Assembly (NCBI GenBank): GCA_905182555.1 | Contig: CAJJBX010000001.1 | Span: 1 to 64,000 of the forward strand | DNA length: 64,000 nt | Origin: an uncultured Ilumatobacter sp. | GTDB taxonomy: Bacteria; Actinomycetota; Acidimicrobiia; Acidimicrobiales; Ilumatobacteraceae | Reading direction: 5' to 3' | Translations under genes and position numbers: made by a program | Part shown: one piece after another, positions 1-9,290 of the stretch | Numbering within the stretch: position 1 is the first letter of the stretch | How the letters are laid out: every line of letters begins with the position of its first letter | Notes under the pieces: model-generated | Database searches by the model: none | What the model was told of the DNA's origin: nothing | What the model saw: the letters and a program-made list of their open reading frames with translations, nothing else

Positions 1-1
1 C

Positions 2-761
2 TACCAGATCGAGCAGCACGTCTATGAAGATCTGCCGCTCGACGTGGTGGGCGACCAGCTCGCAATGATCCTCGGTGCTGCGTACAGCGTCAGTGTGTTC
101 ACCACGTTCGCTGGGTCGCTCGACGGCCAGGTCGGCCAGGTGTGGATCAAGCGGCGGACCGACGGGAGCGACCGGTCGATGGACGCTGGCGCTACGTTCC
201 TCGATGCTCCGGCAGCAACGATGCAGCATCATCCGATCCCCGGAGTCGACGGTTCCACCTGTACTGCACAACTTGGTGTGCCGGGCCCGTGGGCCGACCG
301 GCTCCCGCATTTCCGGATGGGGTTCACACCGAGTGCCGGCAACGAAGTGCAATCTGAGTTCTTCGTCGGCTCCGTCGACGGTCCGCTGGCACTCGAAGCG
401 CTGCGGAACGCAGCAGACGACTTCGCTGATCGGCTGATGGTCAGCGAAGTTCGAGCCGTTGCAGCCGACGAGCTCTGGATGAGCCCGCAGTATCGGCGCC
501 CGTCCGTTGCCTTCCATTTCACCTGGCATCCCGACAGCGAGAGCCGGGGGAGCGGCGGGCGACCTCGTCCGCGCCGTGGCCGCGGTCCAAGAAGCGCTCG
601 GACCATTCGCCCCGAGGCCGCACTGGGGCAAGGTGTTCGACGCCGACGGGTTCTCGGCACGCGATTCGTACGAGATGTTCGACGATTTCATCGACATGGC
701 GCAACGCCTCGACCCGCACGGCGTGTTCCGCAACGACTGGTGGGCACGGCACTTCGGCTGA
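2..761 (+). CDS. FAD-dependent alditol/lactone oxidase, C-terminal part (frame broken)
   Basis: The gene enters from the left edge, open from base 2, so only the C-terminal substrate domain is present. The ending (PHWGKVF, then FDDFIDMAQRLDPHGVFRNDW) is typical of the ALO domain of alditol/xylitol and arabinono-lactone oxidases, which oxidise a sugar alcohol or lactone using covalently bound FAD and oxygen. The first 540 bases read in one frame (YQIEQHVYEDLPLD...VAFHFTWHPDS). The rest reads in the frame one base later (GDLVRAVAAVQEALGPF...), so one extra base probably sits near 545-555, beside a run of five G. I infer a sequencing indel. The exact substrate cannot be told because the FAD domain lies outside the window. 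Confidence 0.8.
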
Positions 762-829
762 GCTCGACAGCGCAGGACATGGCTGGCTGGATATAGCTGG
801 TCTGGCGATCGTGGGATAGAACGAACGTT

Positions 830-2188
830 GTGCTTTCTCGCTCGATTATGTGGTTTCGACGCGATCTTCGCGTCGGTGACTTGCCCGCCCTGCTTGCAGC
901 CGGTGGAGATGGCAACGAGGTCGTCCCGGTCTTCGTTGTCGATCCGATGTTTGCGGCCTCGGGTGCGCCGCGGCTCGCCTACCTCCACGATGTTCTGACT
1001 GCGCTCGACTCGTCCATCCGCGAGCGGTCCGGCGCGCCGTTATTGATTGCCCACGGCGACCCGGTCACGGTGATTCCAGCGCTTGCTGCCCGCCTGGATG
1101 TGGGAAGCGTTTTTGTGAGTCGCGACTACTCGCCATACGGTCGGCGGCGCGACGCAGCAATCGTCGCAGCGCTTCGTGCCGACGGTCGCAGTCTGCAGGG
1201 CGTCGGCTCGCCGTATGCCGTCGACCCCGGTGGCGTCTTGAAGGGCGACGGCACGCCTTACAAAGTTTTCACACCGTTTTCGAAGGTGTGGCGCCGCGTC
1301 GGCTGGGCGGCACCGCATGACGACCCCGACGACATTCGCTGGACACCGGCCTCGGTCATTGCTGACCTCACCGAGCCCCTGTTCGAACGGCCCGATCCAG
1401 GTATCGACCTTCCAGCGGCCGGCGAAGCTGCAGCGCACCAGCGCCTTGGCGCGTTCCTTGAATTTGCCTCCGCTGCCGATGGGACCATGCGGTCCGGCGT
1501 CGAGGCATATAACGACGTCCGCGACCGTCCGGCGCTGGCTGGCACCAGCCAGCTCTCTCCCGATCTCAAGTGGGGCACGATCCATCCGCGCACTGTGCTG
1601 TCTGACCTCGATCTGAGCGGAGCGAAAGACGACGGCCCGATGGTGTTCTCCAGCGAGCTGGCGTGGCGGGACTTCTACGCCGACGTGCTCTTCACTCAGC
1701 CGCACACAGCCTGGAAGAACCTGAACCCGAAGTACGACGCGATGCAGGTCGATACCGGCGCAGCTGCACGCTTAAAGTTTGATCGGTGGTGCGTTGGCCA
1801 GACAGGGTTTGGCATCGTTGATGCCGGCATGCGACAGCTTGCAGCGACCGGCTGGATGCACAATCGGGTCCGAATGATTGTGGCAAGTTTCCTTGTCAAG
1901 GACCTGCACTTGCCCTGGCAGTGGGGAGCACAGTGGTTCATGCAGCACCTCATCGATGGCGATATTGCGTCGAACAACCATGGCTGGCAATGGACTGCTG
2001 GCACGGGCACCGATGCGTCGCCGTACTTCCGAGTTTTTAACCCTTCGACGCAAGAGAATCGCTATGATCCGAGAGGCGAGTACGTCGGGCATTGGGCATC
2101 GGATCCGCCCGAACAGATGGTCGATCACGGAACCGAGCGCGACGAAGCACTGCGCAGGCTCAAGGCGATGAACTCAGCGCTCAAGTAG
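830..2188 (+). CDS. phrB: Deoxyribodipyrimidine photolyase (class I CPD type)
   Basis: This is a 452-residue DNA photolyase that uses blue light and reduced FAD to split cyclobutane pyrimidine dimers. The N-terminal antenna domain opens with MWFRRDLRVGDLPAL, the classic start of the family. The C-terminal FAD domain carries WRDFYADVLF, the WMHNRVRMIVASFLVKDL segment, and near residue 385 the hallmark GWQWTAGTGTDASPYFRVF. Length is normal (E. coli PhrB 472). I use the GTG at 830; the ATG at 848 is an alternative that would remove six residues. It stands alone, 12 bases ahead of hrcA on the same strand. The class I (CPD) assignment is from overall pattern; a 6-4 photolyase is less likely. Confidence 0.93.
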   Translation: MLSRSIMWFRRDLRVGDLPALLAAGGDGNEVVPVFVVDPMFAASGAPRLAYLHDVLTALDSSIRERSGAPLLIAHGDPVTVIPALAARLDVGSVFVSRDYSPYGRRRDAAIVAALRADGRSLQGVGSPYAVDPGGVLKGDGTPYKVFTPFSKVWRRVGWAAPHDDPDDIRWTPASVIADLTEPLFERPDPGIDLPAAGEAAAHQRLGAFLEFASAADGTMRSGVEAYNDVRDRPALAGTSQLSPDLKWGTIHPRTVLSDLDLSGAKDDGPMVFSSELAWRDFYADVLFTQPHTAWKNLNPKYDAMQVDTGAAARLKFDRWCVGQTGFGIVDAGMRQLAATGWMHNRVRMIVASFLVKDLHLPWQWGAQWFMQHLIDGDIASNNHGWQWTAGTGTDASPYFRVFNPSTQENRYDPRGEYVGHWASDPPEQMVDHGTERDEALRRLKAMNSALK

Positions 2189-2200
2189 CATCGGATTTCA

Positions 2201-3192
2201 ATGTTGGACGACCGCAAGACAGCCATTCTGGGCGCAGTTGTGCAGGAGTACATCGCCACGGCTCAGCCGGTCGGGTCGACGCACATTTCGTCTGCACCCA
2301 ACATCAATGTCTCGTCGGCAACGGTTCGCAACGAAATGGCCATGCTCGAGTCCGAGGGTTACCTCATCCAGCCGCACACGTCTGCGGGCCGAATCCCAAC
2401 CGACAAGGGATACCGATTTTTCGTCGACAATCTCGCTGCACCCGGAACACTCGACCAGGCCACCACCCGGCAGGTCGGCGACTTCTTCTCCGCTGCACAC
2501 GGTCGGCTCGAAGAGCTGCTCCACCAGCGGCGCACCACACGCAGCGAAGACAATCCCAGAAGGTTTTGTTCTACGAGAAGGCCGAGGCGGCCCCGATCCG
2601 CAGCGTCCAGATCGTCACGCTGTCGTCGGCTGCTGCCACCGTGGTGGTCGTGCTCGCGAACGGCTCGGTCGAGAACGCCACGATTGAACTCATCGAAGAC
2701 GACGACGATATTTGTGTCGATGCAGCATCTACTCACCTCGCCGCCGGCCTCGTCGGGGCAGCGCTCGGGTCCCTGACCCGCGTAGCGCCGAGCGGCGACC
2801 CAGCGGTCGACCGCATCTGCTCGGTTGCGCTCAACGAACTTGCCAAAGTCGGCTCAGGCGACCTCGTCTACACCGGCGGCGCATCTGAAGTGGCCCGCGC
2901 ATTCGACGCTGTCGAAGTCGTGCGTTCGGTGCTCCACACGCTCGAGCAGCAATTCGTGGTGGTCTCACTGGTGAGTGACATCGTTAGCCGCGGCATGTCG
3001 GTGTCGATCGGCGGCGAGCACGGCATCGAGCCGCTTGCAGCGTGCTCGCTGGTCGTGTCTCCGGTCGTGATTGACGGCGAGCATCTCGGCTCTGTCGGTA
3101 TTCTCGGCCCGACTCGGATGAACTATCCGCAGGCGCTCGCAACCGTCGACGTCGTCAGTGAGCTTCTCGGCCACCGCATCGAAGAAGGCTGA
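2201..3192 (+). CDS. hrcA: Heat-inducible transcription repressor HrcA (frame broken)
   Basis: HrcA represses the groE/dnaK-type heat-shock genes by binding CIRCE operators. The N-terminal winged helix is clear (ILGAVVQEYIATAQPVGS, SSATVRNEMAMLESEGY, PHTSAGRIPTDKGYRFFVD). The C-terminal GAF-like part (VEVVRSVLHTLEQQFVVV ... SVGILGPTRMNYPQALA) reads in a different frame. The break lies at about 2520-2560, and the short stretch normally found there (the conserved LLxxLT...VVVGP region) is not recognisable, so more than one base may be wrong. It is followed 75 bases later by dnaJ, the usual hrcA-dnaJ order of actinobacteria. No CIRCE element was seen upstream. Confidence 0.88.
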
Positions 3193-3267
3193 CTCTGGCC
3201 AGCTTCACCGCTGCTGACGACTCTCACATTCGGAACTGGACGATTTCCAGGCATCCTGTACCCCTAC

Positions 3268-4395
3268 ATGGCTGATTTCTACGACTTGTTAGGTGTTTCG
3301 AGCAGCGCGTCAGCTGACGAAATCAAAAAGGCCTATCGCCAGCGCGCCCGCGAGCTGCACCCCGATGCCAATCCCGATGACGCCGAGGCCGAGGGCAAGT
3401 TCAAGGAAGTCGCACGGGCCTACCAGGTACTCTCCGACGCTAAACAGCGCCAGCGCTACGACCAGTTCGGCGAAGCTGGTGTGGGTGGTGGCAGCGGTGG
3501 TGGCGGTGGACAGTCGGCCGAAGACATGTTTGGCGGTGGACTCGGCGACATCTTCGATGCGTTCTTCAGCGGCTCAGGCGGAAGCCCGTTCGGCGGTGGA
3601 GGCCGCAGTCGGGGCCCGAATGGCCCGCCCCGAGGACAAGATCTCGAGACCGTTGCCGACCTCACGCTCGAACAGGCAGTGTTTGGCGATCAAATCAGCG
3701 TCGAGCTCAAACTTCCTGTCGCGTGTGGTGACTGCGACGCCACTGGTGCCGGTGAAGGAACCAAGCCGGTGACCTGCAGCGACTGTGGTGGCGCAGGCCA
3801 AGTGCAGCGTGTTCGCCAAAGCCTCCTCGGTCAAATGGTCACAGCAAGCCCGTGTGGCCGATGTGGCGGTATGGGCCAAGTGATCGCCACACCATGCTCG
3901 GCGTGCCGTGGGCAGGGCCGGGTCACTGCTGACAAGAGCTATCAGGTCGATGTGCCCGGTGGCGTGGACACGGGTTCCACACTTCGCCTGACGGGTCGAG
4001 GCGCAGCGGGGCCTCGGGGCGGCGGCAACGGCGACCTGTACGTGCACATGCGGGTGTCTCCGCATGATCACTACGTTCGTGAAGGTAACGATCTCATCAC
4101 CGACGTGGGCATCTCGTTTGCACAGGCCGCGCTCGGAACCTCGCTCAGGCTCGAAACGCTCGATGGTGATGAAGACCTCGTCATCCCCGCCGGCACCCAA
4201 CCAGGACGCGAATTCACTCTGCGCCAGCGGGGTGTCCCTCATCTGCAGGGCCGCGGACGCGGCGACCTCATTGCGCGAGTCCGCGTTGACATCCCGACCA
4301 AGCTCAGCGACGACGAAGTTGAGGCGCTCACCTCGTACGCAATGGGCCGCGACGAAGTGGTGGGGAACGGCAAGGAAGGGCTGTTCTCGCGCATC
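3268..4395 (+). CDS. dnaJ: Chaperone protein DnaJ
   Basis: Hsp40 co-chaperone that delivers unfolded proteins to DnaK and stimulates its ATPase. The J domain (residues 1-70) has the HPD motif at 31-33. A glycine-rich linker follows (about 70-120), then four CxxCxGxG-type zinc repeats ([32 protein letters not shown]) between about residues 150 and 220, then the C-terminal substrate-binding domains. The DnaJ part ends near GLFSRI, about residue 376. There is no stop codon there: the frame runs straight into the rsmE-like sequence that follows. A one-base indel near 4396 would restore a separate DnaJ end with a stop about 50 bases later, so the fusion may be artificial. Confidence 0.93.
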
Positions 4396-5101
4396 GCAGT
4401 TCCGTCGGCCGACGATCGGCGACGAGCAGCAGCTCACGTCTTCGTCGGTAGCGAAGAGCTGGGAGCCGATGGTGTTATTGCACTGTCTGACGACACCCAG
4501 CACCACCTCAGCCGAGTCTTGCGCCTACGCGATGGCGTGGTGATTAGTGTCTGCGACGGAGCAGGACACTGGCGATTGGCCACCGTTATTGGCGAACGCC
4601 AGGCAATGCGCGTCGAGGCGAACGGCGACATTGAAATCGACCTGTTTCCCCGTGCGCCACTCACCATCGCAACGGCGATGCCGAAGGGCGAGCGGCTCGA
4701 TTGGCTCGTCCAGAAGGTCACCGAGTTGGGTGTCGATCGATTGCAGCTGCTCGACGCCGATCATTCCGTCGTCAGGTGGAAGTCGTCTGATGTCGACAAA
4801 AAGCTGCTCCGCCTGAAGCGGATTGCAGAAAGCGCAGCTCAACAGAGTCGTCGAACGTTTTCTCCCTGAAATCCTGCCACCGGTCAAGGCATCGAAGATT
4901 CTTGAGGGCGCCGCAGTCGCCGAGCCGGGTGGGCGAACGTTGACTTTCAGTGACCGGATTATCGCGATAGGGCCAGAGGGTGGTTGGTCGAACATGGAAA
5001 TCGCTGTGGCTGGTGATTGTGTCACGCTTGGTCCGAATGTGCTGCGTACAGAGACGGCAGCGGTCGCTGCCACCACGCTCTGTGTAGCGGCCGACCACTA
5101 A
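4396..5101 (+). CDS. rsmE: 16S rRNA (uracil-1498-N3)-methyltransferase RsmE (frame broken)
   Basis: SPOUT-fold methyltransferase that modifies U1498 of 16S rRNA. The start region ([33 protein letters not shown]) and the knot region ([24 protein letters not shown]) are diagnostic. The sequence is in the same frame as dnaJ without a start codon of its own. It stops early at 4869 because of a run of four T at 4858-4861: removing one T gives [16 protein letters not shown] and joins it to the rest, ending at 5101. I therefore infer a one-base insertion. dnaJ followed by rsmE is a common bacterial gene order, supporting the assignment. Confidence 0.88.
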
Positions 5102-5205
5102 TTCGTGCAAAGCGATACAAAGCGTTCTAAGGTTACGTGACTCCATTCCATTGGGCCGTCGAGGGTCGCGGCAAAGATGTTGACAGTTCTTAGGCAGAAT
5201 ACACC

Positions 5206-5715
5206 ATGGCTACATTTGACGACGACGATCCTTCTGCATTCAGCCAGCAGGTAGGAGATCGACTCCGAGTGATCCGAAAGCAGAAGCGGCTCTCTTTGCA
5301 AGAGGTCGAAGCGCAATCTGCTCTGGAGTTCAAGGCGTCGGTACTGGGCGCGTACGAACGCGGCGAGCGCTCACTGTCTGTGCCGAGGCTCGACCGTCTT
5401 TCGCAGTTCTATAACGTCCCGATCGAGCAGATGCTTCCCCGTGAGGTCACAGGTGCCGAGGCCGCGGCAATCGACTCGCCCATCAACAAGAAGTTGGCAA
5501 TCGACGTGTCCAAGCTGTTGCAGCTCAGCGGTTCGCCGTTCGAGATGCTCGCTCGCTACCTGCGCCTCATCCAGGTGCAGCGACAAGACTTCAATGGCCG
5601 CGTGATTACAGTCCGCGGCGACGACACCCGAGCGATTGCGGCAATGCTTGACGTGCCCGTCGATCAGGTCGCCGATCGGCTCGCAGCACTCGACCTGTTG
5701 TTCAAGCCGCTCTGA
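5206..5715 (+). CDS. bldD: BldD-like XRE-family regulator with c-di-GMP signature
   Basis: A 169-residue protein with an N-terminal XRE-type helix-turn-helix (residues 14-76; RLSLQEVEAQSALEFKASVL, then YERGERSLSVPRLDRL) and a small C-terminal domain. It matches the layout of Streptomyces BldD, the master repressor of development, including the YERGxR segment. In BldD the C-terminal domain binds a c-di-GMP tetramer through RxD-X8-RxxD. Here the same spacing occurs: R126-Q-D128, eight residues FNGRVITV, then R137-G-D139-D140. The name is given on pattern; orthology needs an alignment. A -10-like CAGAAT at 5195-5200 lies five bases before the ATG, so the mRNA may be leaderless. Confidence 0.85.
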   Translation: MATFDDDDPSAFSQQVGDRLRVIRKQKRLSLQEVEAQSALEFKASVLGAYERGERSLSVPRLDRLSQFYNVPIEQMLPREVTGAEAAAIDSPINKKLAIDVSKLLQLSGSPFEMLARYLRLIQVQRQDFNGRVITVRGDDTRAIAAMLDVPVDQVADRLAALDLLFKPL

Positions 5716-5741
5716 CTCGGAACCAAGGACACTGATCTGGA

Positions 5742-6857
5742 ATGCTGCGCCCTGTGATCACGCCGGATGCAGCCGCTTTTCCTGACATGTTCGGTGCGTA
5801 CCTGCACATCCCGTTCTGCGCGTCGAAGTGCGACTACTGCGCATTTGCGACGTGGACCGACCGCCACCACCTGACTGAGGCCTACCTCGGTGCGCTCGGT
5901 ACCGAGATCAAGCGAGCCGTCGCCAACGGGATGCCGGCGGCAGACACTGTCTTTGTCGGCGGTGGAACCCCGACGCTGGTCCCGCCAGAGCAACTCGCTG
6001 CGGTCATTGCGTTGATTCCGAAGTTGCCGGACGCTGAGGTCACGGTGGAGTGCAATCCCGACGATGTCACTCCGGAAATGCTGCGGGCCTTCGTTGACGG
6101 TGGCGTCAACCGCGTGAGCATTGGGGTGCAGTCGATGTCGGCGCATGTGCTTGAAGCTTTAGGCCGCACTCACGACCGCGAGAACGTCGTGCGAGCAGTC
6201 GAAGCGGCCTTTTGGGCCTGCCGACGTTCAACCTCGACCTCATCTACGGGGCCGCAGGAGAGTCGCTCAGCGACTGGGAAGAGACCGTCGAGGGCGCATT
6301 GAGCCACGAACCGCCACACGTATCCGCCTACGGCCTCACTGTCGAGGCGGGCACGCCGCTCGCAGGTCAGCCTGGTCGACATCCTGACGACGACGACCAG
6401 GCAGACAAGTATGAGCTGGTCGACGAGCGATTCGCTGCCGAGGGCGCAAATCAACTACGAAGTGTCGAACTGGTCCCGACCCGGTCACGAGTCAAAGCAC
6501 AACTTCCTCTATTGGCGCCAGCAGAACTACCGGGGCTTCGGTTGCGCAGCGCACTCACACCACAACGGCCGGCGTTGGTGGAACGTTCGGACGCCTGACC
6601 GCTACATCGACCTCGTTGCGGCGGGGGAGTCGGTCGAAGCTGCATCAGAAACCCTCGACGCCGACGTTCGTCGGGTCGAGGGTCAGCAATTGGTGTTGCG
6701 GACACGCGACGGCATCGAGCGCTCCGCATTCGACGAGTCGACCATTGAACTGCTCGACGGGATGCTGGTGCCACATGCTGATGATGCTGAACGCGTCGTG
6801 CTCACTCGTTCGGGCCGGTTGATGGCCAACGAGATTTCGATGCGTCTCAGCGACTGA
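5742..6857 (+). CDS. hemW: HemW-type radical SAM coproporphyrinogen III oxidase-like protein (two frame breaks)
   Basis: HemW is a radical SAM protein related to HemN and implicated in heme trafficking. The AYLHIPFCASKCDYCAF segment holds the CxxxCxxC cluster ligands at the N terminus. VFVGGGTPTLVPPEQL, ECNPDDVTPEML, RVSIGVQSM and LPTFNLDLIYG follow in order. NYEVSNWSRPGHESKHNFLYW and GFGCAAHSHHNGRRWWN then lead to the C-terminal winged-helix-like part. The three segments lie in three successive frames, with breaks near 6208 (one base lost) and near 6446 (one base gained). Each junction recovers a perfect family match, so I infer indel errors, not decay. It follows the bldD-like gene by 26 bases. 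Confidence 0.9.
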
Positions 6858-6872
6858 TCCAATCAGTCTGAG

Positions 6873-7370
6873 TCACTCGCCCTTGGGCGGTCGGTAGAAG
6901 ACGCCGAGCAGGCCTCCGGCAGCAGCCAGGCCGCCGCCGGCAGAAATCGCCAGGCCGAACCAGCCATCGAGGTTGTCGTCGATACCGATAGCTCGGTCGA
7001 TCGACCAGCGACCGGGGCCAAGGAGTGCAATTGCGACAGCGGTGACACCCAAGATGAAGACATATTCCCAGCCTTCGTCGAGGATGAAGAACCCGTTCGA
7101 GAGATGCACGGTGATCGCAGCGACGGTCATCAGGCCGACGAAGCCCAGCGCTGCGAAGCTGGTCAACAGGCCGGCAGCCAGTAAGAGCCCAGCGAGCACC
7201 TCGCCACCGGCCGCGAACCAGGCGTGCATTGCGCCAGGCCGCATCCCCATGCTGTCGAACCAGCCGGCCACGCCGTCGAGGCCAGACCTGAACTTGTTGG
7301 CCCCGTGGGCAGCCATCGTGAGGCCAAGCGCAACACGGAGGATCAAGAGGGCGAGGTCGAATTCGGTCAC
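6873..7370 (-). CDS. DoxX family membrane protein
   Basis: A 165-residue integral membrane protein. Hydrophobic segments at about residues 6-24, 48-70, 75-95 and 100-120, and another near the end, fit the four-helix DoxX family. The sequence LILRVALGLTMAAHGANKF near the start and the PGAMHAWFAAGGEVLAGLLLAAG core are typical. DoxX proteins are linked to quinone-dependent electron transfer or membrane redox homeostasis, but the role of this group is largely unknown. The gene converges on hemW with a 15-base gap and no obvious terminator. It has a longer C-terminal tail (GLFGVFYRPPKGE-like ending) than the shortest members. Confidence 0.8.
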   Translation of the reverse strand: MTEFDLALLILRVALGLTMAAHGANKFRSGLDGVAGWFDSMGMRPGAMHAWFAAGGEVLAGLLLAAGLLTSFAALGFVGLMTVAAITVHLSNGFFILDEGWEYVFILGVTAVAIALLGPGRWSIDRAIGIDDNLDGWFGLAISAGGGLAAAGGLLGVFYRPPKGE

Positions 7371-7461
7371 CCCCCTACGGTAGCCAGATATCGCAATCAG
7401 AAATCACGTCGAGATCCCGTGTGGGGACGGCGTTGGCAACTGGTATCTTGTCTGCCGCTAC

Positions 7462-7535
7462 GGGCGCGTAGCTCAGTTGGTTAGAGCGCTACCATGACAC
7501 GGTAGAGGTCCAGGGTTCGAATCCCTGCGTGCCCA
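7462..7535 (+). tRNA. tRNA-Val (GAC)
   Basis: A complete 74-base cloverleaf. Acceptor GGGCGCG pairs with CGTGCCC (one G-U), the anticodon stem is CTACC/GGTAG around loop ATGACAC giving anticodon GAC, the T arm is CAGGG-TTCGAAT-CCCTG, and the discriminator is A. CCA is not encoded. Confidence 0.95.
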
Positions 7536-7543
7536 CAAGATTG

Positions 7544-7575
7544 AAGGCCTGTGTACTTCGGTACCAGGCCTTTTG
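7544..7575 (+). terminator. Intrinsic terminator of tRNA-Val
   Basis: Stem AAGGCCTG/CAGGCCTT continues, past a one-base bulge, into GTAC-TTCG-GTAC with a UUCG tetraloop. It is followed by TTTTGTCGTTTT. It begins eight bases after the tRNA. Confidence 0.85.
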
Positions 7576-7590
7576 TCGTTTTCTGGCCCT

Positions 7591-7624
7591 CTCTGATTGC
7601 GTCTGATTGCGTCTGATTGCGTCT
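7591..7624. repeat. 10-bp tandem repeat, three copies
   Basis: The unit GTCTGATTGC occurs three times head to tail (the first copy begins with C instead of G). It lies between the tRNA-Val terminator and the 3' end of the aldo/keto reductase gene. Confidence 0.8.
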
Positions 7625-7637
7625 CGCTTGTGCTCGT

Positions 7638-8432
7638 TCAGCGTTCGTTGTCGCCGAAGCGGTACTCGTAAGTGAGTTCGTTCAACTGCTGCAAGACGTC
7701 GGCGTCGAGCGGCGTTTCGAGCGCGGCGATCGACGCTGTGAGCTGTTCGGGCCGGCTGGCACCGAGAATCGGTGAGGTCACGACTGGATTGGCGAGGATC
7801 CAGCGGACGGCCAGGGTGGTCATCGGGATGCCAGCATCTTCGGCGATCTGCTGGAATGCATCGACGGTGCGGAGCTTCGCATCGTCCCAGTACCGCTCTC
7901 GGTAGCGCTCAGCCGCCGTTCCGAGGGTGAAGCGCGTGCCCTCGGTGGGAGTACCGCGATGCTTACCCGTGAGGAGCCCGCCAGCTAGCGGGTTGTACGG
8001 CATGACGGCGAGTCCTTCCTCAGCGCACAGCGGGAAGAGCTCGCGTTCGTTCTCGCGGAACAGGAGGTTGTAGCGGGGCTGCACACTCTCGAACTTGCAG
8101 AGGCCCAACGTCTCGCTGCGGCCGATTGCACGGGCAATTCGCCACGCCATCATGTTCGAACAGCCGACGTAGCGGACCTTGCCTGAGCGGACCAGATCGT
8201 CCAAGGCGCTCAGGGTCTCTTCAATCGGGGTCGTGGGATCCCATGCATGGAGTTGGTACAGATCGAGGTAGTCGGTCTGCAAACGCCGCAGCGATGCTTC
8301 GATCGAGCGCACGATGTTGTGGCGGCTGTTGCCTGCCTTCCACGGCTGCTTGCCGGTTGGGAAAAAGCACTTGCTGGCAAGGATGAACTCGTCGCGTCGA
8401 CCGTGCATCCATTCGCCGATGATGCTCTCGGT
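7638..8432 (-). CDS. Aldo/keto reductase, 5' end missing or displaced
   Basis: NADPH-dependent oxidoreductase of the AKR superfamily. Recognisable family segments are ATESIIGEWM, RDEFILASKCF, SLRRLQTDYLDLYQLH (active-site His), RSGKVRYVGCSN, QPRYNLL, the NPLAGGLLTGKH loop and PILGASRPEQL. The first strand and the catalytic Asp/Tyr segment that should precede ATESIIG are not found in frame. Upstream of about 8435 the minus-strand frame degenerates to low-quality sequence that lies opposite the start of the ECF sigma gene. Fragments resembling the missing part (TAYS, then FGQVCDG) appear in two frames, so indels and perhaps a real 5' deletion are both involved. A start at the Met at 8408 is possible but would give a non-functional enzyme. 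Confidence 0.75.
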   Translation of the reverse strand, partial: TESIIGEWMHGRRDEFILASKCFFPTGKQPWKAGNSRHNIVRSIEASLRRLQTDYLDLYQLHAWDPTTPIEETLSALDDLVRSGKVRYVGCSNMMAWRIARAIGRSETLGLCKFESVQPRYNLLFRENERELFPLCAEEGLAVMPYNPLAGGLLTGKHRGTPTEGTRFTLGTAAERYRERYWDDAKLRTVDAFQQIAEDAGIPMTTLAVRWILANPVVTSPILGASRPEQLTASIAALETPLDADVLQQLNELTYEYRFGDNER

Positions 8433-8472
8433 CGCGCCCGTCGCAGACCTGGCCGAATACGCTGTTGCCTTG

Positions 8473-9051
8473 ATGGAACAGTTTCGCCCAGCGCACGTCG
8501 TGCAGGAAGATGCTGACCTCGCGTTGGCCCTACGCGAGGGTGACGAGGCAGCCGTGCGCACGTTGTATGACCGTTTCGGTGGGCTGGTCTTCACTGTGGC
8601 TCATCGCATGCTGAAAGAACGGCAGAGGACTGAGGAAGTGACTCAGCACGTGTTCCTGCAGGCATGGCGCAACGCTGACCAGTTCGAGCCGGGCCGTGAT
8701 TTCGCTCCGTGGCTGGCAACCATTGCGCGGCGTGCAGCGATCGACGTGCTGCGTCGCGAGCAGCGCCGGCCCGTCGGATCACTCGAAGTCGCCGACCTGG
8801 CCGACTCCGCATTGGTCACTGTGGCCCCAAGCTCCGAGCAGATCGAAATGGTGTGGAGCGTCCGGGCCGCGATCGAGGGTCTCGAACCTGATGAACGAGA
8901 AATCGTCAAAATGCAGCACCTCGAGGGCCACACGCACGCCGAAATCGCCGAGCGTCTCGATATCGCCGTCGGCACCGTCAAGTCACGATCGCATCGGGCC
9001 CATCGGCGCCTGGCGAACCGGCTGGCCCACCTTCAGGAGCAGAAGTCGTGA
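8473..9051 (+). CDS. ECF-family RNA polymerase sigma factor
   Basis: A 192-residue extracytoplasmic-function sigma factor. Region 2 contains LYDRFGGLVFTVAHRML and TEEVTQHVFLQAWRNADQFEPG, followed by WLATIARRAAIDVLRRE. Region 4 contains LEPDEREIVKMQHLEGHTHAEIAERL and GTVKSRSHRAHRRL for -35 recognition. The ATG at 8473 gives the usual N-terminal length; the frame is open further upstream but overlaps the aldo/keto reductase. The next gene is an RskA-like anti-sigma factor, the normal partner of this sigma type, although here the two are separated by more than 100 bases rather than overlapping. Confidence 0.9.
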   Translation: MEQFRPAHVVQEDADLALALREGDEAAVRTLYDRFGGLVFTVAHRMLKERQRTEEVTQHVFLQAWRNADQFEPGRDFAPWLATIARRAAIDVLRREQRRPVGSLEVADLADSALVTVAPSSEQIEMVWSVRAAIEGLEPDEREIVKMQHLEGHTHAEIAERLDIAVGTVKSRSHRAHRRLANRLAHLQEQKS

Positions 9052-9170
9052 GGCGGGTAAAGATTTGGGAACCGAACACTCTCGAACGACGTAGTGAACA
9101 ACGGAAACTGATGACACTCTCAACAAACGGGTTGGCGATGAACGGAATGCAGAGATGAACAGGATGCGGC

Positions 9171-9257
9171 GATACCGGGTTCGATACCGGGTTCGATACC
9201 GGGTTCGATACCGGGTTCGATACCGGGTTCGATACCGGGTTCGATACCGGGTTCGAT
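9171..9257. repeat. 12-bp minisatellite, seven perfect copies plus a partial one
   Basis: The unit GATACCGGGTTC is repeated seven times without a mismatch (9171-9254), then breaks off as GATACA. In the frame of the anti-sigma gene each unit encodes Asp-Thr-Gly-Phe. In the frame of the ATG at 9155 it encodes Tyr-Arg-Val-Arg. Confidence 0.97.
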
Positions 9258-9290
9258 ACACAGTTCGGCGCGCTGCTTGCCGATCCGACC

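Noticed and set aside
9171..9257. Tandem repeats resembling a CRISPR array
   Set aside because: Units are 12 bases with no spacers and lie inside a coding region; no cas genes are present.
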